DNA of 64,000 nucleotides from DATFDN01 sp963830565 (GTDB lineage: Bacteria; Pseudomonadota; Alphaproteobacteria; Acetobacterales; Acetobacteraceae): positions 248,001 to 312,000 of the forward strand of contig CAWHMO010000007.1 of NCBI GenBank assembly GCA_963830565.1. The letters run 5' to 3'. The notes beneath the pieces were generated by a model. The model was not told the DNA's origin. It saw only the letters and a list, made by a program, of their open reading frames with translations, and ran no database searches. Every line of letters begins with the position of its first letter. The stretch's first letter is position 1. Position numbers and translations under genes: made by a program. Positions 27,549 to 37,205 of the stretch are shown piece by piece.

Positions 27549-29991
27549 TCAGTCTTTCTTGACCGGCGCGGCGGCGCCGGCCGGGTCCTCGGGCCAGGCA
27601 TGCTTGGGGTAGCGGCCGCGCATGTCTCGCCGTGCGTCGCTCCATCCACCGCACCAGAACGCGGCGATGTCGCCGGTCACGGCGATCGGCCGACCGGCCG
27701 GCGACAGCAGCGCGAGCGACAGCTTCACCTTCCCGCCGGCCAGGAGCGGCGTTGTCCGCAAGCCATAGAACGCCTGCGCGCGGGCCGAGGCGAGCGGCAC
27801 CGGCTGGGTGTAATCCACCGCCGCACGGCCGCCCGGCAGGGCGATATGGGTCGGCAGGTCCCGCTCCAGCCGCGCGGTGTACTCCCAATCCAACAGGCCG
27901 CGCAGCGCGCGGTGGAGATCGAGTTGCGCCAGTCCGGAGAGCCGCGTCATCCCCAGCAGGTGCGGAGCCAGCCACTCGGTCGCGCCGGCCCCTAGGGCCG
28001 CGTCCGACAGGTCGGGCCAGTTCCCGTCGGGGTCGACCCCTCGCATCAGCGCGACGCGTGCCTGAAGCTGGCGTGCCGCTTCGGTCCAGGGCAGCGGGCG
28101 TAGCGCCTGCGCCGCGACCTCGGCGGCCAGGAGCCGGGCGATCTCGGTGGGGTCGGCGGGCTCGGTGCGATCGGACAGCACCAAGGCGCCAAGGCGGCGA
28201 CGGCGGCGTGCGAGGACAGCGCCGCTGGCGGGGTCGAATCCGATCTCGGCCTGCTCACTGACCCGGTCGGCAAGCATGGGCGGCAAGGCTTCCGGGGCTA
28301 GCGGCGCGGCGAGCCGGATGCGCGCGGAGCTTCCCATTTCCAGGGCGGCGACCGCAAGCAGCGGGGCGGCGGCGAGCCGGTCGGTGCGGCCGAGCCGTGC
28401 CCCGCCGCCGCCGGAGAGCCGGAAGGCGCCCGGTTCGCCCCGGCGCTGGGCGACGCGGTCCGGAAATCCAGCGGCGATCAGCCGCGCCGGATCGCCGGCG
28501 GCGAGCGCGTCGCGGCGCAAGCCGAGGCGGCCGCGGTGGAGCCCGGCGGCACGCCGGAGGCGAGCGAGCGCGCCCCGGTCGGCGGTCGGGTCGCCCTCGG
28601 CGAGCACGGCGAGGCGCAACCCGATATCGGCCGGCGCGTCGGGCCCGCGCAAAGGGTCGCGCTCCTCCAGCAAGGCAGCGAGATCGGCGGCGAGCGCGCG
28701 CTCAGCGGCGTTGTCGGCGGCCAGCATCATGGCGGCGAGACGCGGGTGGGCGCCGAGCGCGGCCATCCGACGTCCAGATGCGGTGGCGCGCCCGTTTTGG
28801 TCCAACGCTCCCAGATCCCTCAGCAGCGCGCGTGCCGCGGCGAGCACGCCGGCAGGCGGCGGATCGAGGAAGGAGAGTTCCTCCAGCGGCGTTCCCCAGG
28901 CCGCGCAATCGAGCACCAGGCCGGACAGCTCGGCTTCCAGGATCTCCGGCCGATCGAACGCCGCCAGCCCGCGGTGCAGCGCGCGAGTCCAGAGCCGTAT
29001 GGCGACACCCGGCGCCTCCCGTCCGGCCCGGCCGGCACGCTGATCGGCGGCAGCACGCGAGATGCGTAGAGTGGCGAGTCGCGTGAGCCCGGTGCCGGAA
29101 TCGAGACGCGGCGCGCGGCGCCAGCCGCCGTCCACGACGATCCGCACGCCCGGCACGGTCAGCGAGGTCTCGGCGATGGAGGTCGCCAGGACCACCCGGC
29201 GCTGCTCGGCGGCGCGCAAGGCGCGGTCCTGCTCGGCCTGGGGCAGGTCCCCGTGCAGGGGCAGGACCAGGGCGCCGGCGCCGGCCAGTTCGGCCTCGGT
29301 CCGGCGGATCTCGGCCATCCCCGGCAGGAAGGCGAGGATGTCGCCCGCGTGCCCGGAAAGCGCGGCGCGGATGGCCGAAGCCATTGCCCGAGGCAGGTCG
29401 CGCGGCGCGGCGATGTCGCGCGCAGCCTGCTCCACGGCGACCGGATGAGCGCGCCCGGCGCTCTCGATCGCCTCGGCGTTCATCAGTCCGGCCAGGCGCG
29501 CGCCGTCGGCGGTGGCCGACATCGCGATCAGCCGCAGCTCGGGGCGGAGGGTCCGTTGCAAATCAAGGCAGAGGGCGAGCGCCAGGTCGGCTTCCAGCGA
29601 TCGTTCATGCACCTCGTCCAGGATGACCGCCGCCACGCCGTCGAGGCCCGGGTCGGAGAGGAGGCGGCGGACCAGCAGGCCCTCGGTGATCACCTCGACC
29701 CGGGTGGCGGCGGAGATGGCGGCGTCGAGTTCGGGTGCGATAGCCGACGACCTGCCCCACCATCTCGTTACGCAGGAACGCCATCCGCGCGGCGGCGGCG
29801 CGGGCGGCGAGCCGGCGCGGCTCGAGGACGACGATCCGCCCGTCACCGCGCCATGGCGCGTCGAGCATGGCCAGCGGGACGAGCGTGGTCTTGCCGGCGC
29901 CGGGCGGGGCCACCAGGATCGCGTTGCGTCCGCCAGCCAATATGGCATGAAGCGCAGGTAGCGCGCCGGCGACGGGGAGTTCGGGCGGCAT
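27549..29991 (-). CDS. hrpB: ATP-dependent RNA helicase HrpB, one frameshift
   Basis: Frame-corrected length is 813 residues, usual for HrpB. The N-terminal frame has LVAPPGAGKTTLVPLAML (Walker A) and VLEPRRLAARAAAARM. The second has VILDEVHERSLEADLAL (DEVH box), MSATADGARL, ATSIAETSLTVPGVRIVVD and QRAGRAGREAPG, then the HrpB-specific C-terminal domain. Removing one C from the run at 29733-29735 joins GYRT to ELDAAISAATRVEVITEG. The ATG at 29991 starts MPPELPVAGALPALH, the family N-terminus. Confidence 0.9.
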
Positions 29992-30050
29992 CGGGCGCCG
30001 CGTAACACCGGCGCGGCTCGCCCGCCAGGTGCTTGGTCGTGGAGATGGCA

Positions 30051-30614
30051 ATGAACGTCGCAGTTAGGAGGCCGATGAGCCTTGCCGAGTTCCTCGACTG
30101 GGAGGATCGGCAGGAGATCAAGCACGAGTTCGACGGCTTCGGGCCTGTCGCGATGACGGGCGGCACTGTCGAGCACGCCGTGATTTCGGGGAATCTTGTG
30201 GCGGCCCTGGTCTCGCGGCTGCGCGGCGCTCCGTGTCGAGCTTATGGAAGTGACCTGAAAATCGAAGTTGCCGGCAGCATTCGTTACCCTGACGCCTTCG
30301 TGGCCTGCTCTCAAGCGAGTCACCATGCGAAGGTTGTGAATGACCCCGTTGTCGTTTTCGAAGTCTTGAGCGATAGCACCGCTCGCACCGATCGTGGACG
30401 CAAGAACGAGGAGTATCGGGACACACCCTCGGTCATGCGCTACGTGATGCTGGAGCAGGACAGCATGCGCGCGACTATTTTCGCGCGGGAGAACGGGCGT
30501 TGGATCGGATCAATCCTGTCCGGCGATGCCGTGCTGGCCATGCCCGAAATCGGCATCGAGGTGCCCCTCGCCGAGCTGTATGAGGGCGTCGCTTTCCCGC
30601 CGGAGACCGTGTGA
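30051..30614 (+). CDS. Uma2 family (DUF820) PD-(D/E)XK nuclease-like protein
   Basis: 187 residues. Uma2 signature: MSLAEFLDWEDRQEIKHEFDG, GGTVEHAVISGNL, IRYPDAFVACS and VVFEVLSDSTARTDRGRK, giving the conserved D and E of a PD-(D/E)XK fold. Biological role of the family is poorly defined. GGAG lies about 7 bases before the ATG at 30051; an ATG at 30045 is too close to it. Its stop overlaps the GTG start of the ScsB/DsbD gene, so the two are translationally coupled. Confidence 0.88.
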   Translation: MNVAVRRPMSLAEFLDWEDRQEIKHEFDGFGPVAMTGGTVEHAVISGNLVAALVSRLRGAPCRAYGSDLKIEVAGSIRYPDAFVACSQASHHAKVVNDPVVVFEVLSDSTARTDRGRKNEEYRDTPSVMRYVMLEQDSMRATIFARENGRWIGSILSGDAVLAMPEIGIEVPLAELYEGVAFPPETV

Positions 30615-32624
30615 TCCGTCTGCTCGCCCTGCTGGGGTTGCTGCTCGGCGCCACGCCCGTCATGGCGCTGGAGAGCAATCGCGCGGTGAGTCCGCAGGCA
30701 ACCGTGTCGCTGGTCTCCGATGCCGACGCGGTCGCGCCCGGCACGCCGGTCCGGTTGGGATTGCTGATGCGGCTGGCTCCGGGCTGGCACACCTATTGGA
30801 AGAACCCCGGCGACGCTGGTGCGCCGCCGGATCTGCGCCTCGACCTGCCCTCCGGCGCCAGCGCGGGGCCGCTCGCCTGGCCGACCCCGGCGCCGCTGCA
30901 TGAGGGGCCGATCGTCACCTATTCCTATACGGGCGAGGTGCTGCTGCCGCTGACCGTTACACCCGGTGAATTTGGGCTGGACGTCGGCGCCTCGGCCAAT
31001 TGGCTGGTGTGCAAGGATATCTGCATCCCCGAGCAGGCGACCTTCCGACTGGACTTGCCGCAAGGACGGCCTGCCCCATCGGCCGAGGCGCCGCTGTTCG
31101 CAGCCGCCGAGCGGCGCATTCCCCGGCCCTCGCCCTGGGCCGCGCATGTCGCGGCCGACGGCACGCTGTCGCTGCGCGGGCCGGAGCTGGGGCCGGCGAC
31201 GGTGGCGCACGCCTGGTTCATGCCGGAGCAGCCCGGCTTGATTGACGGCGCGGCGCCGCAGAGTCTGCGCATTGCGCCGGGGGCGCTGGTTTTCGCGCTG
31301 ACGCCAGCTTCGGGGTTCAAGCCGGAAGCGGGGCTGAGCGGCGTCGTGGTCGTGCGCGACCGCGCGGGTCTGGAGGCCGCGGTGGCGGTTCACGCCGTCC
31401 CCGGCCCGCCGCAGGCGGCGCTGGCGGAGTGGACGCCGTTGTGGCGGCTATGGGGGCTGGCTTTCCTGGGCGGGGCCATCCTGAACCTGATGCCGTGCGT
31501 CTTTCCCGTACTCGCCCTGAAGGCGATCGGATTGGCGCGGGGGGTGCGCGCGCATGCCGTGAGCTACACCGCGGGCATCCTGGCGGCGTTCGCTGCCATG
31601 GGCGGCGCGCTGATGGCGGCGCGCGCCTCGGGCGGCGGCGGGTGGGGGTTCCAATTCGCCTCGCCTGCCTTCGTGGCCGCGACCGCCTGGGTAATGCTGG
31701 CGATCGGCCTCAATCTGATGGGCGTGTTCCGCGTGGGCGCGGGCCGGCTCGCCGGAGCGGGGCAGGGCTTGGCGGCGCGCGGCGGCCATGCCGGCAGCTT
31801 CGCGACCGGGCTGCTGGCGGTGCTGGTCGCCACACCCTGCACCGCGCCCTTCATGGCGGGCGCCGTCGCCGGCGCCCTGGCCGCTCCGCCGCGCGGCGAC
31901 CTTGTCGGTGTTCGTGGCGATGGGGCTGGGCCTCGCCGCACCCTTCGCGGCGCTGGCCTGCGTGCCGGGATTGGGACGGTTTCTGCCTCGGCCTGGCTTG
32001 TGGATGGAGCGGCTGCGGAACGTGCTCGCGCTGCCGATGCTCGCCGCCGCCGCGTGGCTGCTCTGGGTCCTGGACGAGGAGGCCGGACCCGACGCGCTAT
32101 GGGCGGGGCTGGCGGGAATGGCGCTGGTCGGCGGCGCGGCCTGGCTGATCGGCATCACCCAGTCGGCCCGCATCCGGGCGCGGCGCATCGGCGCCGGAGG
32201 CGCCACGGTGGCGCTGGCAGCGGCACTTGCCTTGCTGCCCCGCATCCAGGCCGGGTTGCCAGCCACGGCGCCGGCGACGGAGGGCAGCGAGACGTTCAGC
32301 CCGCTCCGCCTCACGGCGCTGCGCGAAGCAGGACGGCCCGTGTTCGTGGACATGACGGCCGCCTGGTGCGTGACCTGCCTAGTGAACGAGCGCGTGGCGA
32401 TCGACACGCAAGCCGTCCGGCGGGCGTTCCAGGCCCGGAACGTGGCCTATCTCAAGGGCGACTGGACCCGCCAGGACCCGAAGCTGACCGGCTTCCTGCG
32501 CGAGAACGGGCGCGACGGGGTGCCGCTGTATCTGTTCTATCCGGCCCACGCCGCCGGTCCGGTGATACTGCCGCAGGTTCTGACGGCGGGGACCGTGCTG
32601 GCCGCACTGGGCGGCCAGGGCTAA
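30611..32624 (+). CDS. ScsB/DsbD-type thiol:disulfide reductase, one frameshift
   Basis: Frame-corrected length is 670 residues. Signal peptide (LLALLGLLLGATPVMA), a periplasmic ScsB-like N-terminal domain (PGWHTYWKNPGDAGAPP, Cys pair in LVCKDICIPEQ), a membrane domain with LNLMPCVFPVLALKA and ATPCTAPFMAGAV cysteines, and a C-terminal thioredoxin-like domain with AAWCVTCLVNE. It passes electrons from cytoplasm to periplasmic thiol proteins. The frame changes by +1 between about 31885 and 31900, where the text should read on into VFVAMGLGLAAPF. GTG start overlaps the Uma2 stop. Confidence 0.88.
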
Positions 32625-32759
32625 CCATACGGGACGTCGCGACTGTCAGCGTGTCGGCGGAGCGTTCGCGTTGCCGAATAGACCAACAAGCGCCGGCATC
32701 ATCAAACAAGAGGTGGCTTTGGTGCGCGACTTTGGTCGACTGACGCGCCGGGAAGCCAG

Positions 32760-33534
32760 CTACCGCCGTAGCTCCATCTGGATCGGCCCCTCGCGGCGCC
32801 CATGCGTGAACTGGTCCACCGCCGCATTGCCGCTGTCCATCAGCGCCGCGGCCGGGCCGGTCCAGATGATGCGCCCGCCCTGCAGCATCGCCGCCGCGTC
32901 GCCGATGCGCCGGGCGCTGGCCATGTCGTGGGTGATGGCGATGGCGGTGCCGCCGAGGCGGCGCACGATGTCGACGATCAGATGATCGATCACCGCGCCC
33001 ATGATCGGATCGAGGCCGGTGGTCGGCTCGTCGAAGAACATGATGTCGGGTTGCGCGGCGATGGCGCGGGCCAGGGCCACGCGCTTCTGCATCCCGCCCG
33101 ACAGCTCGGCCGGATAGAGCTCGCCCACCGTGGGCGCCAGCCCCACCTGAGCCAGCAGCTCCGCCGCCCGCTTCTGCCCCTCGCGCCGGGTGGCGCGGCG
33201 CTGCGCCAGCAGCCCGAACACCACATTTTCCCACACCGGAAGGCTGTCGAACAGCGCGCCGTTCTGGAACAGCATCCCGATCCCGGCGCGCAGCCGCTCG
33301 CGCTCGGCCGCGGCCAGGCGCAGCACGTCGCGAGCCGTCGATCTCGATGCTGCCGGCATCGGGGGCGATGAGGCCGAGGATGCATTTCAGCAGCACCGAC
33401 TTGCCGCTGCCCGAGCCGCCGATCACCACCATCGAGCTGCCCGCGGCGACGTCGAGGTCCACCCCGTCCAGCACCAACTTGGCGCCGAAGCTCTTGCGCA
33501 GCCCGCGCACGCGGATCTTGGGACGCTCGTTCAT
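32760..33534 (-). CDS. mlaF: MlaF-like ABC transporter ATPase, one frameshift
   Basis: Frame-corrected length is 257 residues. Walker A GGSGSGKSVLLK in the first frame; LFQNGALFDSLPVWENV (Q-loop typical of MlaF), LSGGMQKRVALARA and FFDEPTTGLDP in the second. The frames join when one base near 33330-33336 is dropped (EIDG followed by RDVLRLAAAE). ATPase for phospholipid transport between outer and inner membrane with MlaE. Its ATG overlaps the mlaE stop. No mlaD or mlaC follows; the next gene is convergent. Confidence 0.88.
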
Positions 33535-34316
33535 CGGGCGAAGAACAGCTCGGTCAGCCCGTAGTCGAAGGCGAGGATCAGGATGGAGGCGCCGACCACG
33601 GCGGCGGTGGTAGCCGCGCCCACGCCCTGCGCGCCGCCGCGGCTGTGATAGCCCTGATAGCAGCCCATCAGCGCGATCAGGAAACCGAACACGGCGGCCT
33701 TCACCAGTCCGGAGACCACGTCCATGGTCTGCATGAAGTGGAACGTGTTTGCCAGATAGGTCTGCGGGCCGAAGCCGAGCTTCACGACGGAAACGATGAA
33801 GCCGCCCATCACGCCGAGGATGTCGGCGATCACCACCAGCACGGGGAGCGCGATCACCCCGGCCAGCAGCCGGGGTGCCACCAGGTACTTCATTGGATTG
33901 GTGGAGAGCGTGGTGAGCGCGTCGATCTGGTCGGTGACGCGCATGGTGCCGATCTCGGCGGCCATGGCGGCGCCGATGCGCCCGGCCACCATCAACCCGG
34001 CCAGCACCGGGCCGAGCTCGCGGGTGATGGACAGCACGACCACGTTGGCGGTGGCGCTCTGGGCCGAGAAGCGGGCGAAGCCGAGATAGGATTGCAGCGC
34101 CAGCACCATGCCGGTGAACACCGCCGTGAGCGCCACCACGGGCAGGCTGAAATAGCCGATCTCCAGCAGCGCGCGGGCGAACATGCGCCAGTAGAAGGGC
34201 GGGCGGACCAGGTGCGACAGGCCGGCCAACGCGAACAGCGTCAGCTGGCCGGCGCCACGCACGGCGCCAATTACGCCGCGCCCGAGCGCGGCGGCCAAAT
34301 CCAGCGGATGGGTCAC
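33531..34316 (-). CDS. mlaE: MlaE-family ABC transporter permease
   Basis: 261 residues. MlaE family text: LPVVALTAVFTGMVLALQSYL, VLSITRELGPVLAGLMVAGRIGAA, EIGTMRVTDQIDAL and a C-terminal GVGAATTAAVVGASI. Inner-membrane permease of the lipid-asymmetry transporter. It overlaps both neighbours by four bases (ATGA): the alanine racemase stop upstream and the mlaF start downstream. Confidence 0.94.
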   Translation of the reverse strand: MTHPLDLAAALGRGVIGAVRGAGQLTLFALAGLSHLVRPPFYWRMFARALLEIGYFSLPVVALTAVFTGMVLALQSYLGFARFSAQSATANVVVLSITRELGPVLAGLMVAGRIGAAMAAEIGTMRVTDQIDALTTLSTNPMKYLVAPRLLAGVIALPVLVVIADILGVMGGFIVSVVKLGFGPQTYLANTFHFMQTMDVVSGLVKAAVFGFLIALMGCYQGYHSRGGAQGVGAATTAAVVGASILILAFDYGLTELFFAR

Positions 34317-35392
34317 GAAGCTGGGGTGTAGACGCGGTGGAAGCGCCGGCCGAGTGCGGTCAGGATTTCGTAGCCGTTGGTCCCGGCGGCCGTCGCCACG
34401 TCATCGGGCGTTCGGCCAGGTCCGATCAGCTCGAGCCAGTCGCCCTGTTGGAGCGCCGGGTGCTCGGTCGCGTCGAAGGTGGTGAGGTCCATGGAGACAC
34501 GCCCTACCAGCGGCAGCACCTTGCCGTCAAAGAGCGCCGCCCCCCGGTTCGACTGGCTGCGCAGCCAGCCGTCGGCGTAGCCGATCGCGGCGGTGGCGAC
34601 CCGCGAGGGCCGCGCCGCCCGCCAAGTGGCGTTATAGCCCACGGTCTCGCCCGGCGCGATCGCGCGCACCGACAGCACCCGCGCGGCGAGGCGCAGCGGC
34701 AGGCGCATCGGATTGGGCTGGCCCGGCGTGGGGTTCACGCCATAGAGCGCGGCACCCGGCCGGGCGAGGTCGGAGCCGAAGCCGGGGAGGAAGATGCCCG
34801 AGGAGTTGGCGATGCTGCGCGGCGCCGGCGGCAGCCGCGCGCAGGCTGCGTCGAAGCGGCGAAGCTGCGCCAGGTTCAGCGGATCGTCCGGCTCCTCGGC
34901 CGCGACGAGATGCGTCATCACGTAGAGCACATGGATGCCGGCGAGCGAGGGCGGCTGGGCCAGGTCCGCCGGCGACAGGCCGAGCCGGGCCATGCCGGTG
35001 TCGATATGCAGGATCGCCGGCAGCACCCGTCCCGCGCCGCGTGCTGCTTGCGCCCAAGCCTCGATCTCAGGCAACGAGCCGAGCACGGGCACGAGATCAT
35101 GCGCGACGTAGTCCCGCGCCGTGTTTGGGAACAGGCCGTTCATGACGGCGAGCATCGCGCCGGGCACCAGCGCGCGGATGGCCAGCGCCTCGTCCGCCAG
35201 CGCGGTGAAGAAGTGCCGGCAGCCGGCGGCATACAGGGCCGGCGCCACGGCTTGCGCACCGAGCCCGTACGCATCGGCCTTCACCACGCCGGCGACCGGG
35301 CCGGAGGGATGCCTTGCCGCGAGCGTGCGCCAGTTCGCGACGATGGCGCCGAGGTCGATTTCGAGGACGGCGCCGGCTCCGTTCACCGTCAT
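34313..35392 (-). CDS. alr: Alanine racemase
   Basis: 359 residues. PLP-binding Lys in VAGVVKADAYGLGA and the C-terminal catalytic region VGRVSMDLTTFD, with ANSSGIFL and RPGAALYGVNPTP between. Converts L- to D-alanine for peptidoglycan. The ATG at 35392 starts MTVNGAGAVLEIDL, the expected N-terminus. That start codon lies inside the left arm of an inverted repeat and no Shine-Dalgarno is visible, which is odd. Located after dnaB and translationally coupled to mlaE. Confidence 0.93.
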   Translation of the reverse strand: MTVNGAGAVLEIDLGAIVANWRTLAARHPSGPVAGVVKADAYGLGAQAVAPALYAAGCRHFFTALADEALAIRALVPGAMLAVMNGLFPNTARDYVAHDLVPVLGSLPEIEAWAQAARGAGRVLPAILHIDTGMARLGLSPADLAQPPSLAGIHVLYVMTHLVAAEEPDDPLNLAQLRRFDAACARLPPAPRSIANSSGIFLPGFGSDLARPGAALYGVNPTPGQPNPMRLPLRLAARVLSVRAIAPGETVGYNATWRAARPSRVATAAIGYADGWLRSQSNRGAALFDGKVLPLVGRVSMDLTTFDATEHPALQQGDWLELIGPGRTPDDVATAAGTNGYEILTALGRRFHRVYTPAS

Positions 35393-35471
35393 GCCCGGGC
35401 TTGGCCCGGGCATCCACGACTGTTGGGCACTCGAGACAGACGTGGGTGCTCGCGCCAAGCGCGAGCATGAC
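35388..35471. repeat. REP-like inverted repeat overlapping the alr start codon (84 bp)
   Basis: The left arm, GTCATGCCCGGGCTTGGCCC then GGGCATCCACG, pairs with the right arm, CGTGGGTGCTCGCGCCAAGC then GCGAGCATGAC. It lies between the dnaB stop and the alr gene, with the alr ATG (complement of CAT at 35390-35392) inside the left arm. Same arm style as the repeat at 17374-17455. Confidence 0.75.
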
Positions 35472-35479
35472 AGGGATGT

Positions 35480-36973
35480 TCAGTCATATCCGGAATGTGT
35501 CTGGTCCAGATCGGCGAAGCGGGTGAATTCCGCCTCGAAGAACAGGTCGATCTTGCCGGTAGGGCCGTGGCGCTGCTTGGCGATGATCAGCTCGGATTTG
35601 TTGTGGACCTGCTCCATGTCGCGCTTCCACTTGTCGAGCTGGACCTGATATTTGTCATCCGAATCGAAGGCCATCTGCTTGGGTTCGCGCTGCTTCAGGT
35701 AGTAGTCGTCACGATAGACGAACATCACGCAGTCGGCATCCTGCTCGATGGTGCCGGATTCGCGTAGATCCGACAATTGTGGGCGCTTGTCCTCCCGGCT
35801 CTCCACGGCGCGCGAGAGCTGGGAGAGCGCGAGCACCGGAACCGCGAGTTCCTTGGCCAGCGCCTTCAGGCCCTGGGTGATCTGGCTGATCTCCAGCACC
35901 CGGCTCTCAGGGCGCGTGCCGGCGGCGGGGCGCATGAGCTGGAGGTAGTCCACGACCACGAGGGCCAGCCCGCGTGTGCGCTTGAGGCGCCGGCAGCGGG
36001 TGCGCAGCGCCGACATGGTGATGGCCGGGGTGTCGTCGATCTGGATCGGCAGGCCGGCGATCTCGCGCGAGACCTGCACGAAGCGGTCGAAATCCTTCTG
36101 GCCGATGTCGCCGCGCCGGATGCGGTCGGCGGAGATCCGCGCCTCCTCGGCGAGCAGGCGGGTGGCGAGCTGCTCGGCGCTCATTTCCAGCGAGAAGATG
36201 GCGACGGAAGTCTTTGGAATTGCGTTCGGATCGGCGGCGCGCGCCTCGGCCAGCAGGGCCTTGGCGGCGCCGAAGGCGACCTTGGTGGCGAGCGCGGTCT
36301 TGCCCATGCCGGGCCGGCCGGCGAGGATCAGCAGGTCCGACGGATGCAGCCCGCCGGTGCGCGCGTCGATGTCGCGCAGCCCGGTGGTCAGGCCGGAGAC
36401 GCCGCCCTGGCGATGGAAGGCGCGCTCGGCGCCCAGGATCGCCTCGGTCAGAGCGCGCTCGAACGCGACCGGCCCGCCTTCATTGCCGCCCTGGGTCGCG
36501 AGCTGGAACAGGGTCTGCTCGGCGGCCTCGATCTGGGACGGGCCGTCCAGCTCCGGGTCGGCGCCGAAGGCGTTGTTGACCACCGTCTCGCCGATCTCGA
36601 TGAGCTGGCGGCGCAGCCAGGCGTCGTGGATGGCGCGGCCGTACTCGCCGGCATTGATGATGCCGACCATCGCCGTCAGGAGCTGCGCGAGATAGGCAGT
36701 GCCGCCGACCTCCTCCAGCACGCCGCTGTGCTCGAATTCGCCCTTCAGCGTGACGGCGTCGGCGAGCTGTCCCGCCTCGATCCGCCGGACAATGGCCTGG
36801 AAGATGCGGCCATGGATCGGGTCGATGAAGTGCTCGGGGGCGAGGAACTCGGCGACCCGCTCATAGGCCTTGTTGTTGGCGAGCAGCGCGCCGAGCAGCG
36901 CCTGCTCGGCCTGCTGGTTAGACGGCGGCAGCCGTTGCGAGAGACCGAGGAGGGAGGGACCGATGCTGTTCAC
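35480..36973 (-). CDS. dnaB: Replicative DNA helicase DnaB
   Basis: 497 residues. N-terminal domain (RLPPSNQQAEQALLGALLANN) and RecA-like C-terminal domain with GRPGMGKTALATKVA, FSLEMSAEQLATRLL, LVVVDYLQLMRP and LSQLSRAVESREDKRPQLSDLRESG. The start is the GTG at 36973 (NSIGPSLLGLSQRLPP); the frame remains open upstream but without family similarity. Central to fork progression, here in a minus-strand run with alr and mlaEF. Confidence 0.95.
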   Translation of the reverse strand: MNSIGPSLLGLSQRLPPSNQQAEQALLGALLANNKAYERVAEFLAPEHFIDPIHGRIFQAIVRRIEAGQLADAVTLKGEFEHSGVLEEVGGTAYLAQLLTAMVGIINAGEYGRAIHDAWLRRQLIEIGETVVNNAFGADPELDGPSQIEAAEQTLFQLATQGGNEGGPVAFERALTEAILGAERAFHRQGGVSGLTTGLRDIDARTGGLHPSDLLILAGRPGMGKTALATKVAFGAAKALLAEARAADPNAIPKTSVAIFSLEMSAEQLATRLLAEEARISADRIRRGDIGQKDFDRFVQVSREIAGLPIQIDDTPAITMSALRTRCRRLKRTRGLALVVVDYLQLMRPAAGTRPESRVLEISQITQGLKALAKELAVPVLALSQLSRAVESREDKRPQLSDLRESGTIEQDADCVMFVYRDDYYLKQREPKQMAFDSDDKYQVQLDKWKRDMEQVHNKSELIIAKQRHGPTGKIDLFFEAEFTRFADLDQTHSGYD

Positions 36974-37085
36974 GCGGGGCACTCTAGGCCGCCTCCGGCC
37001 CCACTGCACCCGCCGCATCCTGTGGATAGATGTGGATCACGGGGGTGAAATGCCCTGAGGTGATCTTCCTGGGGCTCCGCCGGGC

Positions 37086-37205
37086 TCAGTGGACGACTAG
37101 CCCGCCCGCCTTCTTCCAGGCGGGCATGCCGTCTTCGACATGGCACGCCCTGGTCAGTCCGACATCTGCCAAATCCCCGCACAGCGCACAGCGCCGATGT
37201 CCCAT
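37086..37205 (-). pseudogene. Rhodanese-like C-terminal remnant (39 codons)
   Basis: The frame starting at an ATG that overlaps the stop of the UbiH-like gene (TGATG) encodes GDLADVGLTRACHVEDGMPA and then WKKAGGLVVH. This reads like the last strand and helix of a rhodanese domain (usually V-x-GGM-x-AW-xx-AG-xPV). The catalytic loop and the N-terminal two thirds are missing. Either a truncated relic or a tail of a gene damaged by a deletion; expression as a 39-residue peptide cannot be excluded. Confidence 0.5.
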
